Positions 1 to 10,042 of a DNA stretch of 64,000 nucleotides are shown here, in pieces. Location: NCBI GenBank assembly GCA_947172415.1, contig OX359194.1, positions 4,836,001 through 4,900,000 of the forward strand. The letters run 5' to 3'. The stretch's first letter is position 1. Every line of letters starts with the position of its first letter. This DNA is from Chondrosia reniformis. Taxonomy: Eukaryota > Porifera > Demospongiae > Chondrillida > Chondrillidae. The position numbers were made by a program, and so were the translations under genes. Below the pieces are notes generated by a model. That model was not told where the DNA came from. It ran no database searches and saw only the letters and a list, made by a program, of their open reading frames with translations.

Positions 1-405
1 ACCACATAGAAATGATGACAGTACAACTGTATGTTCGAACCTAAACTCATTTTTCTGTATCACCCAGTGAAGAACACTTCAGATTTATTAATTAGCCTCA
101 AGTTTAGCTAAATCCTTAAGTGCTTAATGATACCATGTGCCTTGATTTAAACATTCAGTGTACACTGGCAGTTTTGGGTTCTAAATATAGTAAATATATA
201 CGTATATGGTGTAGGTGTATTGAAAATTGACTGTGGTATTCACCAACATGTGTCTAGGGTGGTTAACCATTTGGTACTCACAAAAAGAACTCTGCACTAC
301 ACATGCCCATTTGTGTATGCGTACGTACCTTCATTGTATTAACCCTTCTCTGTAAGTATATGTACAATATATCATTCAATATTAATTATAATGTTTCTCT
401 TTCAG

Positions 406-3400
406 TTTAAAGCAACTTCGCAGTCAAGTAAAGCAGGAAGACGTACAAGTGAAAGATAGTCAGTTCAACCTCACTAAAATGGTTACATTACTAAATTAGC
501 AATATTGCATTTTTATCTGAACAGTTTTGGGCAATATACGGGTGTGTGGTATATAAAAAGTCTATCTTCCTGACTATTGAGCTGAATGTCTTGCACAGGA
601 AGCTGATATACTCTATTTATACCTACGTACGTATATACTTTTATTAAGAAATGTGTTCCTTTGACTGTCTGCTCATGTTAATTAAATGACTAATATATTC
701 ATCCTGTGAGAATACTGTGGTACTGTTGTTACACATGTCTTGTGACAGTTGCTTGTGTTTATGTGTACTCTATAGATAGCCCATTACCAATATATCCTAT
801 TACAACTGTTTTATTTAGTTTTTGTTTGTTACAGAGTCTAAGCATGCTTCACAAACAGACGCTGCTAAAGGATTTGGTGGCAAGTATGGAGTACAGTCTG
901 ATAGAAAGGTACTTGTGCAGTAGGTGAATATGACTTTCATGTCCCTTTCATACACTTTCCATATTCCGCCAGGATAGATCAGCTGCAGGTTGGGATTATC
1001 AAGCAGAGCTCTCCAAGCACGAGTCACAAAAGGATGCGGCCAAAGGGTTTGGAGGAAAGTATGGAGTACAGAGAGATAGACAGGATAAAGCAGCTGAAGG
1101 CTGGGATTACCAGGTGTGTGTGTGATTTAGTATTCTGGGACTGTATGCTCGGACACGACCAACACTGATTAAAATTTACTTAACACATTCTTTCAATCAG
1201 TGGGCTGCACTATAGTTATAGCTATTATTATGTAAAGGGATAATCAACGGCACTGGGAATGCATCCATTGATGATACGTATATGAATTCAAACTCGCTTA
1301 AGTTGAGTTACTGCAACTAATACATTATTTCGTACAAAAGAAGCTCGGTTAAATTGAACAGCTGACAGAAGATATAAAATGCAGTACGTATCCTTTTTCA
1401 ACTTAAAAATTGTAACAAGTTTTTAAATGGTTCATGCATCTTTCCACCCTTTGAGCATCAATTACGTAGGTCTTTGTTGAATTAACATGTATAATTATAG
1501 TGAGTATAAGACTTGTATTAAAGGTTTCAAAATTGCCATGTTGGTATGACACCAGCTGAAACTCACTAACTCAGATTACGATTGCAGACAAATTCATTGT
1601 AAGACTTCAACAATATATCATGAACAAGTCTCTTCCTTATATATTTATATCACAAACTAAATCTCTGATAATTTGAATTACCTGATAACTCAGATGTTTT
1701 CCGTTGTTTACAGAGATTCAAATTAAGCAGGCTGTACTGTATTTACGATTGTTTAAAATTGTTAGTCCACAAGTTGGTCTACCTCACCTCACTCACTCCT
1801 CCTCACTTGGTCTTGTCCCCTCCTTCATACATATATCATGGTTGTCCTCTCCATTCTCGTGTACCCAATTCTATTCTTGCACTCATCTCCTGCCTGCTCT
1901 TCCAAATTGCAGCAGCTAATTTGTAAAATGTTTGTAGTCTGCTTCATAGGCATCTGTTGACTTAGGTTACATGATTAGTGTTTGTATATACTGTGGAAGA
2001 AGCAAGTTGTGCATACATAGTATCATATTATATGTGCTTCAGCTATTGTGTGGTACTAAAGGTGGACACAATCTGCCATGACATGTTCAGTCAGTCAATC
2101 TCTTTCTCAATATAAATAGCAGTCGATCCAAATATTTCACTGCCTTTGTAACTGTGCACTTACTGTAACCTGAATAGAGTGAATCAGTAAGTAGTAAATT
2201 GTATATGTCAAGTAGATTTTAAGTACCTTATAGGATCCACTGCTTCATTTTGAAAGGGGTGCTGATTGAAAATGACTGTATAAAATGGCTGTATAATTTT
2301 GAAGTAAGGGGTGGCAATTGTGGTCATCATCTGTGATAAGTAACCCCTGACAGACAATTAGTATTCAATGGTTAATGATAATTTTTTCTGTAGACTATAT
2401 TAATTTGAGTACAGGAATATGAGGACACTGATGGTTATTTATATTTATATCAGAGATTATTCTCAGTGAAGTGTGTAGTGGAACAAATATGCCATTTCAA
2501 TTCCTTTAGTGTGATTTAATACTGTTGTCTTGCTAAGGCTATGATATTGGTTTGTATCCTCTCTTTAGGCTAAGCTCCAGCAGCATGAATCTCAAACTGA
2601 CGCAGTTAAAGGCTTTGGTGGCAAGTTTGGGGTGCAAAGGGACAGACAAGATAAAAGTGCTGCGGGTTGGGAATACAAGGCTGATCTTTCCAAACACGAG
2701 TCACAGACTGATGCAGCCAAAGGATTTGGGGGCAAGTATGGAGTACAGAAAGACAGACAGGACAGCGTAAGGGACTGAATAGAGTGTAATTGGGTAGGGA
2801 CAGGAATATCCAATATTATAAGGACAGGACAGTGTAAGGGACTGAATAGAGTGTAATTGGGTAGGGACAGGAATATCCAATATTATAAGGACAGGGTAAA
2901 GTCTAGGGTTTTAAGAAGTGATATGTTGTATACATAAATGTATGCGAGGATAGGTACAGAGCTGTATAGTGTGTATGTACTGTTTGACATAGCAATTTTT
3001 CCATTGTGTAGTCAGCTGCAGGTTGGGATTATCAAGCAGAGCTCTCCAAGCACGAGTCACAAAAGGATGCGGCGAAAGGGTTTGGAGGAAAGTATGGAGT
3101 ACAGAGTGATAGACAGGATAGAGCAGCTGAAGGCTGGGATTACCAGGTGTGTGTTAATCTTCATCGAATGGGCTTTTACTGTATTACCCACACATGTGAT
3201 TATTGCTTCTGATATACCTGTATTCTTATTAAAGACAGTAAATGATGTGACATACGATTCCTTTATAGGCAAAATTGGAGCAACATGAGTCTCAGATAGA
3301 TCACTCTAAAGGCTTTGGTGGAAAATTTGGAGTGCAGACTGACAGACAAGTAAACTTCTAATGATTATATGAAAAGTTTGTAGCCTTTTGATGATGTTCT

Positions 3401-5239
3401 GACTCTATTTTAGGATGAATCTGCAACAGGTTGGGATTACCAGGCAGACCTATCCAAACATGAATCACAAGTAGATGCCTCCAAAGGATTTGGAGGAAAA
3501 TATGGAGTACAGAAGGATCGGCAGGATCAATCGGCTCACTCATTTGATGACATGGAGGGTGTTAAGAGTGGACAGAGAACTGCTACTGATGTTCCAAGTG
3601 TGTATAAGAGTTATTTAAGTTTGCATTTACCACAATGGATTACCACTATACTGTTTTTGATGTATTGTAGAGGCACAGACTGGAAATCTAAGGAGCAGGT
3701 TTGAAAATATGGCTAAAGCAGAAGCTGAAGATAATGAAAGGAGAGCTGCTGAAGAAAAAGAAAGAAGAAAACAAAGAGAGCAAGCAGAAAAAAGAAGGCA
3801 GCAGGAGATGGAGGTTGGTGTAGCCATTATTGGATGGATGGGAATGGCAATACATATAATGTAAACGGATTGTTGATCCCATATATTACTTATGTTATCA
3901 TAACAGTCTCAGAGACAACCAGAGACTTATAATGAACCAGAGCCTGAACCAGAGGCCTACAGTGAACCAGAGCCCTACAATGAACCAGAACCAGAACCAG
4001 AACCTTATGAACCTGAACCAGAACCTTATGAGCCTCAGCAGGAACCTTATGATGAAGAAAATCCTGTAAGTGCTGTATTTATTCTTGCAGAGTGTAAATC
4101 ACTCCAATTATTATATTATAAATTTGACTATCCACTTTCAAATATCTACATAAACAATTTTTTTTCAATAATCTAGATATAGTGACAGCCTGCATGTAAT
4201 TGTTTTTGCATGCTTGTTGATTGATTGATGACTTTACAAACATAATAAAATTAGTCATAAACTGACATGCATCAGGAGACTATCACTGTTGTGCTGTGTA
4301 TGTATCTTATTTTAATGTGTAGAATGAAGGATACGATGATCAGCAACAAGATGTGTATCAGAATGTTACCCAAGAAGAGCCCACACAAGTACAAGATGAG
4401 ACACAGGGGACCGAAGAACAGACAGAAGGGGAGGGATTCCTTTGTAAAGCTCTGTATGACTACCAAGCTGGTATGTTATATAAAATGTCCTGATTGTCTT
4501 ATAACTTTCATTGTGTATGGTAACTTGCTGGTTATTGGGGGATGTATATTTTGTGATGCAGATTACAGCTGATATACACATGAAAACTTGATTAACAGAC
4601 CAATTTATCATTTCTAATTTATTATTATCAAGGTCATACTTAGTTGTCAATTTCTCTATTGTGTTCTTTGACAGAGACGTAAATTGGTAGTTACTCTTGT
4701 CCATCACTTATGAATTCCCACCCAATGACCAGGATAGAAGGGTATGAAACCATAATAGCCTGTGGTCTTGGACTTCAGCCAACATATAATTATGCGGACC
4801 CTGCTCTGCCTTTGGCTCATCTTTTGGCATAATCCTCATCCTGTACTATTACATATAATCTGCTTCCACAACATTAGTGGACAATGTGTTTACATAATCT
4901 TAAATCTAGACACTGACCCTCTGTGACTATTTGTTTGTATGTATAAATAGAGATTTAATGAATAAATAGAGATTTAATGAATAAATGGAGATTTAATGTA
5001 TAAATAGAGATTTAATGAATACATGGAGATTTAATGTTCTTATCAATTGCTTGTTGAAGATGCCACTAGATGTTGATAACTACTGTGTGTAATCTGTTTT
5101 TGTAGAGGGAGATGATGAAATTACTTTTGATCCAGACGACATAATAACCAACTGTGAGGAAATAGATGATGGCTGGTGGATGGGAGAAATACATGGAAAA
5201 AGGGGGCTTTTCCCGTCCAATTATGTGGAGAAGATATAA
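406..5239 (+). CDS. CTTN: Cortactin (5' partial): F-actin/Arp2/3-binding scaffold with SH3 domain
   Basis: Cortactin binds F-actin through about 37-residue repeats and recruits partners through a C-terminal SH3 domain at the cell cortex. Exons read: 406-442 (tentative), 837-908, 973-1113, 2569-2766, 3012-3146, 3269-3349, 3414-3597, 3671-3813, 3907-4065, 4323-4470, 5106-5239 (stop TAA). The core KGFGGK(Y/F)GVQ occurs seven times, in the exons from 837 to 3597. A charged helical stretch follows (3671-3813, [17 protein letters not shown]), then a Pro/Glu/Tyr-rich linker ([13 protein letters not shown]) and an SH3 domain beginning ALYDYQ and ending [11 protein letters not shown]. The phases of all exons from 837 agree. 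The N-terminal acidic Arp2/3-binding region is not in the window. Exon 406-442 ([12 protein letters not shown]) joins in phase to 837 and resembles the helical segment before the first repeat in vertebrate cortactin, but this is uncertain. Vertebrate cortactin has about 6.5 repeats and HS1 3.5, so cortactin is the better match. Confidence 0.93.
978..1113 (+). repeat. Cortactin repeat exon nearly identical to 3017-3146
   Basis: The exon at 973-1113 and the exon at 3012-3146, with the first bases of the following introns (GTGTGTG), match almost base for base. They differ at only a few positions, while the other repeat exons have diverged much more. This points to a recent tandem exon duplication or gene conversion inside the actin-binding repeat region. 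Confidence 0.85.
2756..2896 (+). repeat. 67-bp tandem duplication carrying a second copy of a splice donor
   Basis: Two copies with a 67-bp period. The first copy spans the end of the cortactin exon ending at 2766 and its donor GTAAGGG at 2767. The second copy repeats the exon end (GGACAGT) and the donor at 2834. Use of the downstream donor would add 67 nt, shift the frame and reach a stop almost at once. Confidence 0.85.
4945..5040 (+). repeat. Short imperfect tandem repeat, about 18-bp unit
   Basis: Several imperfect copies of GAGATTTAATGAATAAAT lie in the last cortactin intron (4471-5105). The rest of that intron shows no coding signal. Confidence 0.75.
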
Positions 5240-6614
5240 GTCACATGATAATCATGTGACTAAACCTTTACAACTTGTGTATTATGAGTGATTTAGTTTA
5301 AATTTGTGCTTCACTTTTTGCAACCACAGTCAAACAATTTTCTTTTGGATGTATGCATAATCTTGGCAACTTGGTGATGTTTGCTTTACTATGATGTTAA
5401 TTTGGAAACTTCTTTCTTTTTTCTACTCTTCACATGTATTCAAAATCGGGGGGTTGGACAGTCTGCAGTCTCGGACGCCGTTTTTATACATAGATTTTGG
5501 TTTAAGATGTGTTAGTCAACTGCGCGTGCCATTTTAATTTTTAACGTATTGTTTATCTTTTTAGGTGGCTAGACGCATTTATCTTTTGTGACCATTTTAT
5601 GCGTATACTAGAATACCGAAGTCCCGTTTCAAATGTGACAGAACGCTATTTGCTCCGAAAACAGCCCAACTAACTTTTTATCGCAGCAATTATAGCTGTA
5701 TGCATCAAGTTATATTCTTTAGTCAAACGTTCACAAAATCGGAGAGAAGGTCACATTTTACATTAACTTTCTTTGTGTCGAGCGGATTCAAACTTAGGGT
5801 CTAAGTCTATTCTCTAGCTCGGAAAAGTTAACAATTTTAGGAAAACTATTTTTTTGAATTGGGTCTAGATTTCTGGTTAACCACTTGACGAACGTTGTAG
5901 AGCATGTGCTGGGTATAGAAAAGCGTACACAAACGACTGCAAATAGAATATACCCGAAAATCACATCGTTGTTGCTTTATTCGGTACCAAGTGATAATGG
6001 TGGCCATGTTATCGGCCATCCTACCTAGATTATCCACAGTACCGAATACGTTCAGTGACACATGTATTTCCAAAGGAAATATACACAATACATTTGTAAT
6101 CTCAGGTGTTTGTTCACACATTTTTAATGCATTTGCTTTCTTGAATAAACATCACATGTTGTTAGATATATGTGGTGGATGTGTTAGTCACAAATATTTG
6201 ACATGAATTCTTTCCTTCTTGTCTTCTTCAGTAGGAGAAACATTTGGGTCTCCACCTCTCTCTAAGTATAGGTTGTCAAATGGGTACTCCTTTGGTACCT
6301 ACACCATACATTACACACAAGAAAACCTCAAGATGATGAATCAAGCGATAAGGAAATCAGTAGTATTGACAGTCTAACATCACAAAGAGGAAACATGAAA
6401 GAAGCGATTGCTGGGAACTAACTGTCATTGAGCTATAATTGCTATAGCAATGCTCTATTCATGTTTAACTCTTACCTACTAACTATATTTTAAGTGCAAT
6501 TAGTTTCCATTTTCACTAATTAATGGTAATTCTATGCAGCATCTTTAATTACCAACATAGAAGGCAAGTTTCATTATTTTACAAGTAAATAATACCATTC
6601 TAATAAAATAAAGT
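5240..6614. other. Convergent intergenic region between cortactin and NDUFB8
   Basis: This holds the 3' flanks of cortactin (+) and NDUFB8 (-). I see no conserved ORF. The stretch 5440-5880 has less microsatellite character and looks like old inserted DNA, but no ends could be defined. A SINE-like fragment lies at about 6385-6560. Confidence 0.5.
6385..6560 (-). mobile_element. SINE-like repeat copy
   Basis: It shares, in the same orientation, the series ..GAGCTATAATTGC..AGCAATGC.. and ..CAATTAG..CACTAATTAATGGT.. with the better preserved copy at about 47960-48190, which has tRNA-like A and B boxes. Its tRNA-like head is badly eroded. Confidence 0.5.
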
Positions 6615-9555
6615 TTAATACATATTAGTCATGCAAAACACAATTAACCTTGTTAGTGTGATTGCATTCATTACGGCTAAAATATTACTCACGGCAGGAT
6701 TCCTTGAGGGTGCATCGTAAAGGTAGGATAAGAAATACAGACCTCCCAACAGACCAAACATGATCAACAGTTGTCCAAGAGCTTCATATTTTGTATATTT
6801 TCCATTATTTTCTGTAGCATCCCACACCCACATATTTAGAGCATCATCCTCCTCATGCAACTGAGGAAAGTGGAGTTATATATTGTAACACTATAAATAA
6901 GGCCCGCAACACATGTCTAATGCATTAAAACTTACTGGTGTCTCCTTATTACGTCTATCTTGATCATCCCACCAACCACGTGGCTTAAGTTTTTGTGCTG
7001 ATTGCCATGGCAACTGAGGGTAATCTCCTATTCCAGTATCAGGTTTGGAACTGTAGTTGGCTAAGTTAGATTGATTGATTAGATTGTTGCTATAAATTAT
7101 GTAATTGTATATATAGCATATGGATAGATACTGTATATGGTAACATATGGGGACACTTGGGATACAGGGTAATTTGGGGTGCGTGTTTTTGATCTACTTA
7201 TAGGGTTGCTGAAACATCTCTCAAATGTATGTAGCATAGTTACATTGTTTATGTCTATTCCTAATACTACCCTGAGTTTAAAATTTTACTACTATATAAA
7301 CCACTAATGAAATGTAGAATACTTCCTGATACTGTCATTCCAGGGCTTAATACCTTTGTAGGTTAAATTTTTCACATTTGACGATTTGATATTGAAGTAT
7401 CATTCTAACTCTCAGAGTGTGCAAAGTCATTGACCTGGTCAATGAATCTGATATTTTACTCACAGAATCATATAGATAGTATAAATGATGCCAAAGAAGT
7501 ATTATGTGCATTGTAATAAGCTTAAAATTAGCATTATTTTATTCGGGATATTGAGAAAATCACATGTGCAATGCAGCTGTCTCAAATTACCCCAGACAGC
7601 TCAAAATGTTGAACTTTCAGTTAGGCTAATAGAAGGCCCTTTTTATCCCATATTAGGAAACGTCTTGAGCCAGTTTTAAGCACATAGAGTTGCATATCCC
7701 AAGTTTACCTGAGGGAAAGGTTTCAAAATGATATGAAGTACATTGTAGGAGATACAAATGCATAAAGTTTGAAATCTAAATTATGTCCCGTTTTATCCTA
7801 TACCGCAGAGCCAGAAATGTTTGCAAGGAAGAAAATTTGCAGTTTGCAGTTTTGGCAGGAATTTGCAAACATTACATCTGCTAAAGTTTTTAGTGTGTGC
7901 GATAGTCGTGAAGTGTCAACCATGTCTCTGCTACACTACTTTTCTTGGACGTCAAGCTTGCCTTCTTCAGGGTCTGTGCCTTCATTGACACCAGAAGCTC
8001 TCCATGAAGCCAACAAGAGAGTCGCAAGTCTCTCTAGAGAACCCGATGAGGCTGGTCTGGCACCAAAGTGCGCAAACAACACCTACTCCAGCTACTCGTG
8101 CTCATATAGGAATCGTATACATGCTGCCGAGCAAGGGCCAACCAGAGCATTGCGGCATTTCATGGTCCCAGAATCTACTGCCCATCTGCTGAAGAAGCAG
8201 TATTTGGCAGAGTTACACAATCGGTGCCAAAACAGTGTGGAGATTCCAGAGGTAACAAAACCTACGAAGGTGTGTGGCTGTCCCCTTTTGCTTGGGAGTA
8301 CTCTGGATTCTCAGGTGAGAGAGCATGTCGTTGCACTACGAGCTACAGTGGGAGTGGTCAACACTGGCTGCTACGGAAGGAATTGTTGCTGCTGCTGACC
8401 GCAGTCTTCTAAGGCAGCATGGTGGCTCACTAGTGCTCACTAAAGCATGGGCTAAATCGCTGTTAAGCAGAATGGGATTTGTGAAGCGCAAGGGTTCCAC
8501 CTCTGCTAAACTACCTGTTTCTGAGTTTGAAAAACGAAAGGAGCAGTATCTTTTGGACATACATGCTGAAGTCACAATGAATGACATCCCTCCATCCCTA
8601 ATAATCAATTAGGATCAGACAGCCATTCACCTTGTTCCAGTGAGTGCATGGACAACGAGCAGACAAGAGGAGCAATCAATCCCCATTGCTGGCCCTGATG
8701 ACAAAAGAGAGATCACTGTGGTACTAGCAGTAATACTTGCTGGGGAATATCTACCTCCTCAGATTCTCTACCAGGACAAAACAGAAAGGTGCCACCCAGC
8801 AATGGAGTTTCCACCTGAGTGGGATGTGTGGCATACAAAAACCCACTGGTCTAATGAAGCTACAATGACGAGGTACGCAGATAAAATTCTGCTTCCATTT
8901 GTCAAGAAGAAAAGGGAAGTCATGGACCTTGAAGAGAATCATCAATGTCTCGCAATTTTTAATGTCTTCAGGGGCCAGCAAACCCCTGCATTTCGTGAGC
9001 TTCTTGAAAAGAACAACAGTGACCATATTAATGTGCCTGCTAATTGCGCTGACAAGCTGCAACCCCTCAATCTTTCAGTTAACAAGCCCCTTATTATAAG
9101 TTAAGGATGAGATGAAGCAACGCTTCCAAGCCTGGTATGCTAAGGAGGTTCAGAAGCAGATAGCCAGTGGACTGCCATTCCAAATGTCAAAATTGACACT
9201 TATGCATCCATACTGAAGCCTAAGAGTGCTAACTGGCTTATAGAGCATTGGACTTCCTCTCTCAAAAGCTTAAAATTGTCATCAATGGTTTCAGAAAGGC
9301 TTGCATTCTTGATGCACTTAAAGCTGATGGACAGTAGAATTTAAAATCCGCAAACTTCACTTTTCACTACAAATCGCAAAATATAACTACCGCAAACATT
9401 TCCAGCTATATATACGGTATGTACATAAAAACTAAATCTTGACAAACACAATGCTAACCTATAAAGACAGCCCTTGAGGCCAAGAACGAAAAGCTGCCAG
9501 GGAACCGCAACCTTCCCCGTAAACAACTGAAATTACTAAGTCTAATGGCGGCCAT
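6615..9555 (-). CDS. NDUFB8: NADH dehydrogenase (complex I) 1 beta subunit 8-like, mitochondrial
   Basis: This is an accessory subunit of respiratory complex I in the inner mitochondrial membrane. Exons on the minus strand: 9555-9459 (start ATG), 7060-6936, 6860-6615 (stop). Phases 1 and 0 match, giving 155 residues against about 186 for the human precursor. Exon 1 encodes a typical import signal rich in Arg/Leu/Ser and without acidic residues (MAAIRLSNFSCLRGRLRFPG). Exon 2 carries the family signature GIGDYPQLP followed by the WW-containing segment. Exon 3 has an acidic stretch and one membrane helix (LGQLLIMFGLLGGLYFLSYL). Intron 1 (7061-9458) holds a pogo-like transposon in the opposite orientation. 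A minus-strand ETS/GABP-like site ACCGGAAAT lies at 9746-9738, fitting a nuclear gene for a mitochondrial protein. The protein is shorter than its vertebrate relatives before the GDYP motif, so a missed small exon cannot be excluded. Confidence 0.88.
7803..9417 (+). mobile_element. Pogo/Tigger-like DNA transposon, inactive
   Basis: The element is flanked by TA on both sides (7801-7802 and 9418-9419), the target duplication of the Tc1/mariner-pogo superfamily. Imperfect terminal inverted repeats start CCG and share GGAAATGTTTGC / AGAAATGTTTGC near the ends. It encodes a broken DDE transposase of the CENP-B/jerky/pogo type. It sits in intron 1 of NDUFB8, with its right end only about 41 bp from the exon 1 splice donor. 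Confidence 0.82.
7922..9340 (+). pseudogene. Decayed pogo-like (DDE_1) transposase
   Basis: A DNA-binding/helix-turn-helix part (RALRHF..ESTAHLLKKQYLAEL) is followed by RSLLRQHGGSLVLTKAWAKS, the segment that precedes the catalytic core, then the core itself (ITVVLAVILAGEYLPPQILY, HWSNEATMTRY, VPANCADKLQPL). Breaks seen: a frame change near 8050 and again near 8380, an in-frame TAG at about 8610 where the family has Trp in the NWDQT motif, and another frame change near 9095. The family's second catalytic Asp (in the IFDVF motif) reads Asn (IFNVF), and the later LQPLD motif reads LQPLN. The protein cannot be active. Confidence 0.85.
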
Positions 9556-10042
9556 TTTACAGCAGAATTCTGGAGCAAGAGGCAGAGGGAAGAAATAGAG
9601 TATAAATACAACAAAAAGCATAATGTGTACAGTGTTTGTACATGTATTACGCAGCTAGAGGTGGTTAATATACGTCGATGGAACTCTCTTACTTCACAAT
9701 TAGTTGTCAACCATATTGCCAAGACTTCGGGAGAATAATTTCCGGTTCCGCTTTACTCAGCTAATGATGTAGCACGTAGTATACCGATTGCATAATCACT
9801 TCCTGTACGGAACATTTTTAATATGGGACTCGATGACACAGTAATAATATAAAAACAATTAATCAACTTACATCCAGGAGTAGTTGCGTAATCTACGCCC
9901 AATAATAGAGTAAAACTTCATTTTGAGTTAAGAAAATGTGTGCATTTTATAACTGAAATCAAATAAATGAAAACATTGGAAGTTAATACATTCAGTGAAA
10001 AAGTAAGGTTTATAAAAAGTGTATAATGCCAGTCAAAGTTAA
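9556..10042. other. Intergenic: NDUFB8 promoter side and ZMIZ 3' flank
   Basis: Both neighbours are on the minus strand, so this stretch must hold the NDUFB8 promoter and the end of the ZMIZ transcript. Apart from the ETS-like site I see no feature. Confidence 0.5.
9738..9746 (-). promoter_or_regulatory. ETS/GABP(NRF2)-like site upstream of NDUFB8
   Basis: ACCGGAAAT on the minus strand, about 185 bp upstream of the NDUFB8 start codon. GABP sites of this form are common in promoters of nuclear genes for respiratory-chain proteins. Function is inferred. Confidence 0.4.

Noticed and set aside
3627..3882. Minus-strand ORFs rich in Ser/Phe/Leu
   Set aside because: Antisense of the Lys/Glu-rich cortactin exon 3671-3813.
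8640..9104. A free-standing 154-residue protein gene
   Set aside because: It is the C-terminal catalytic part of the broken pogo transposase, cut off by an in-frame stop, not a separate gene.
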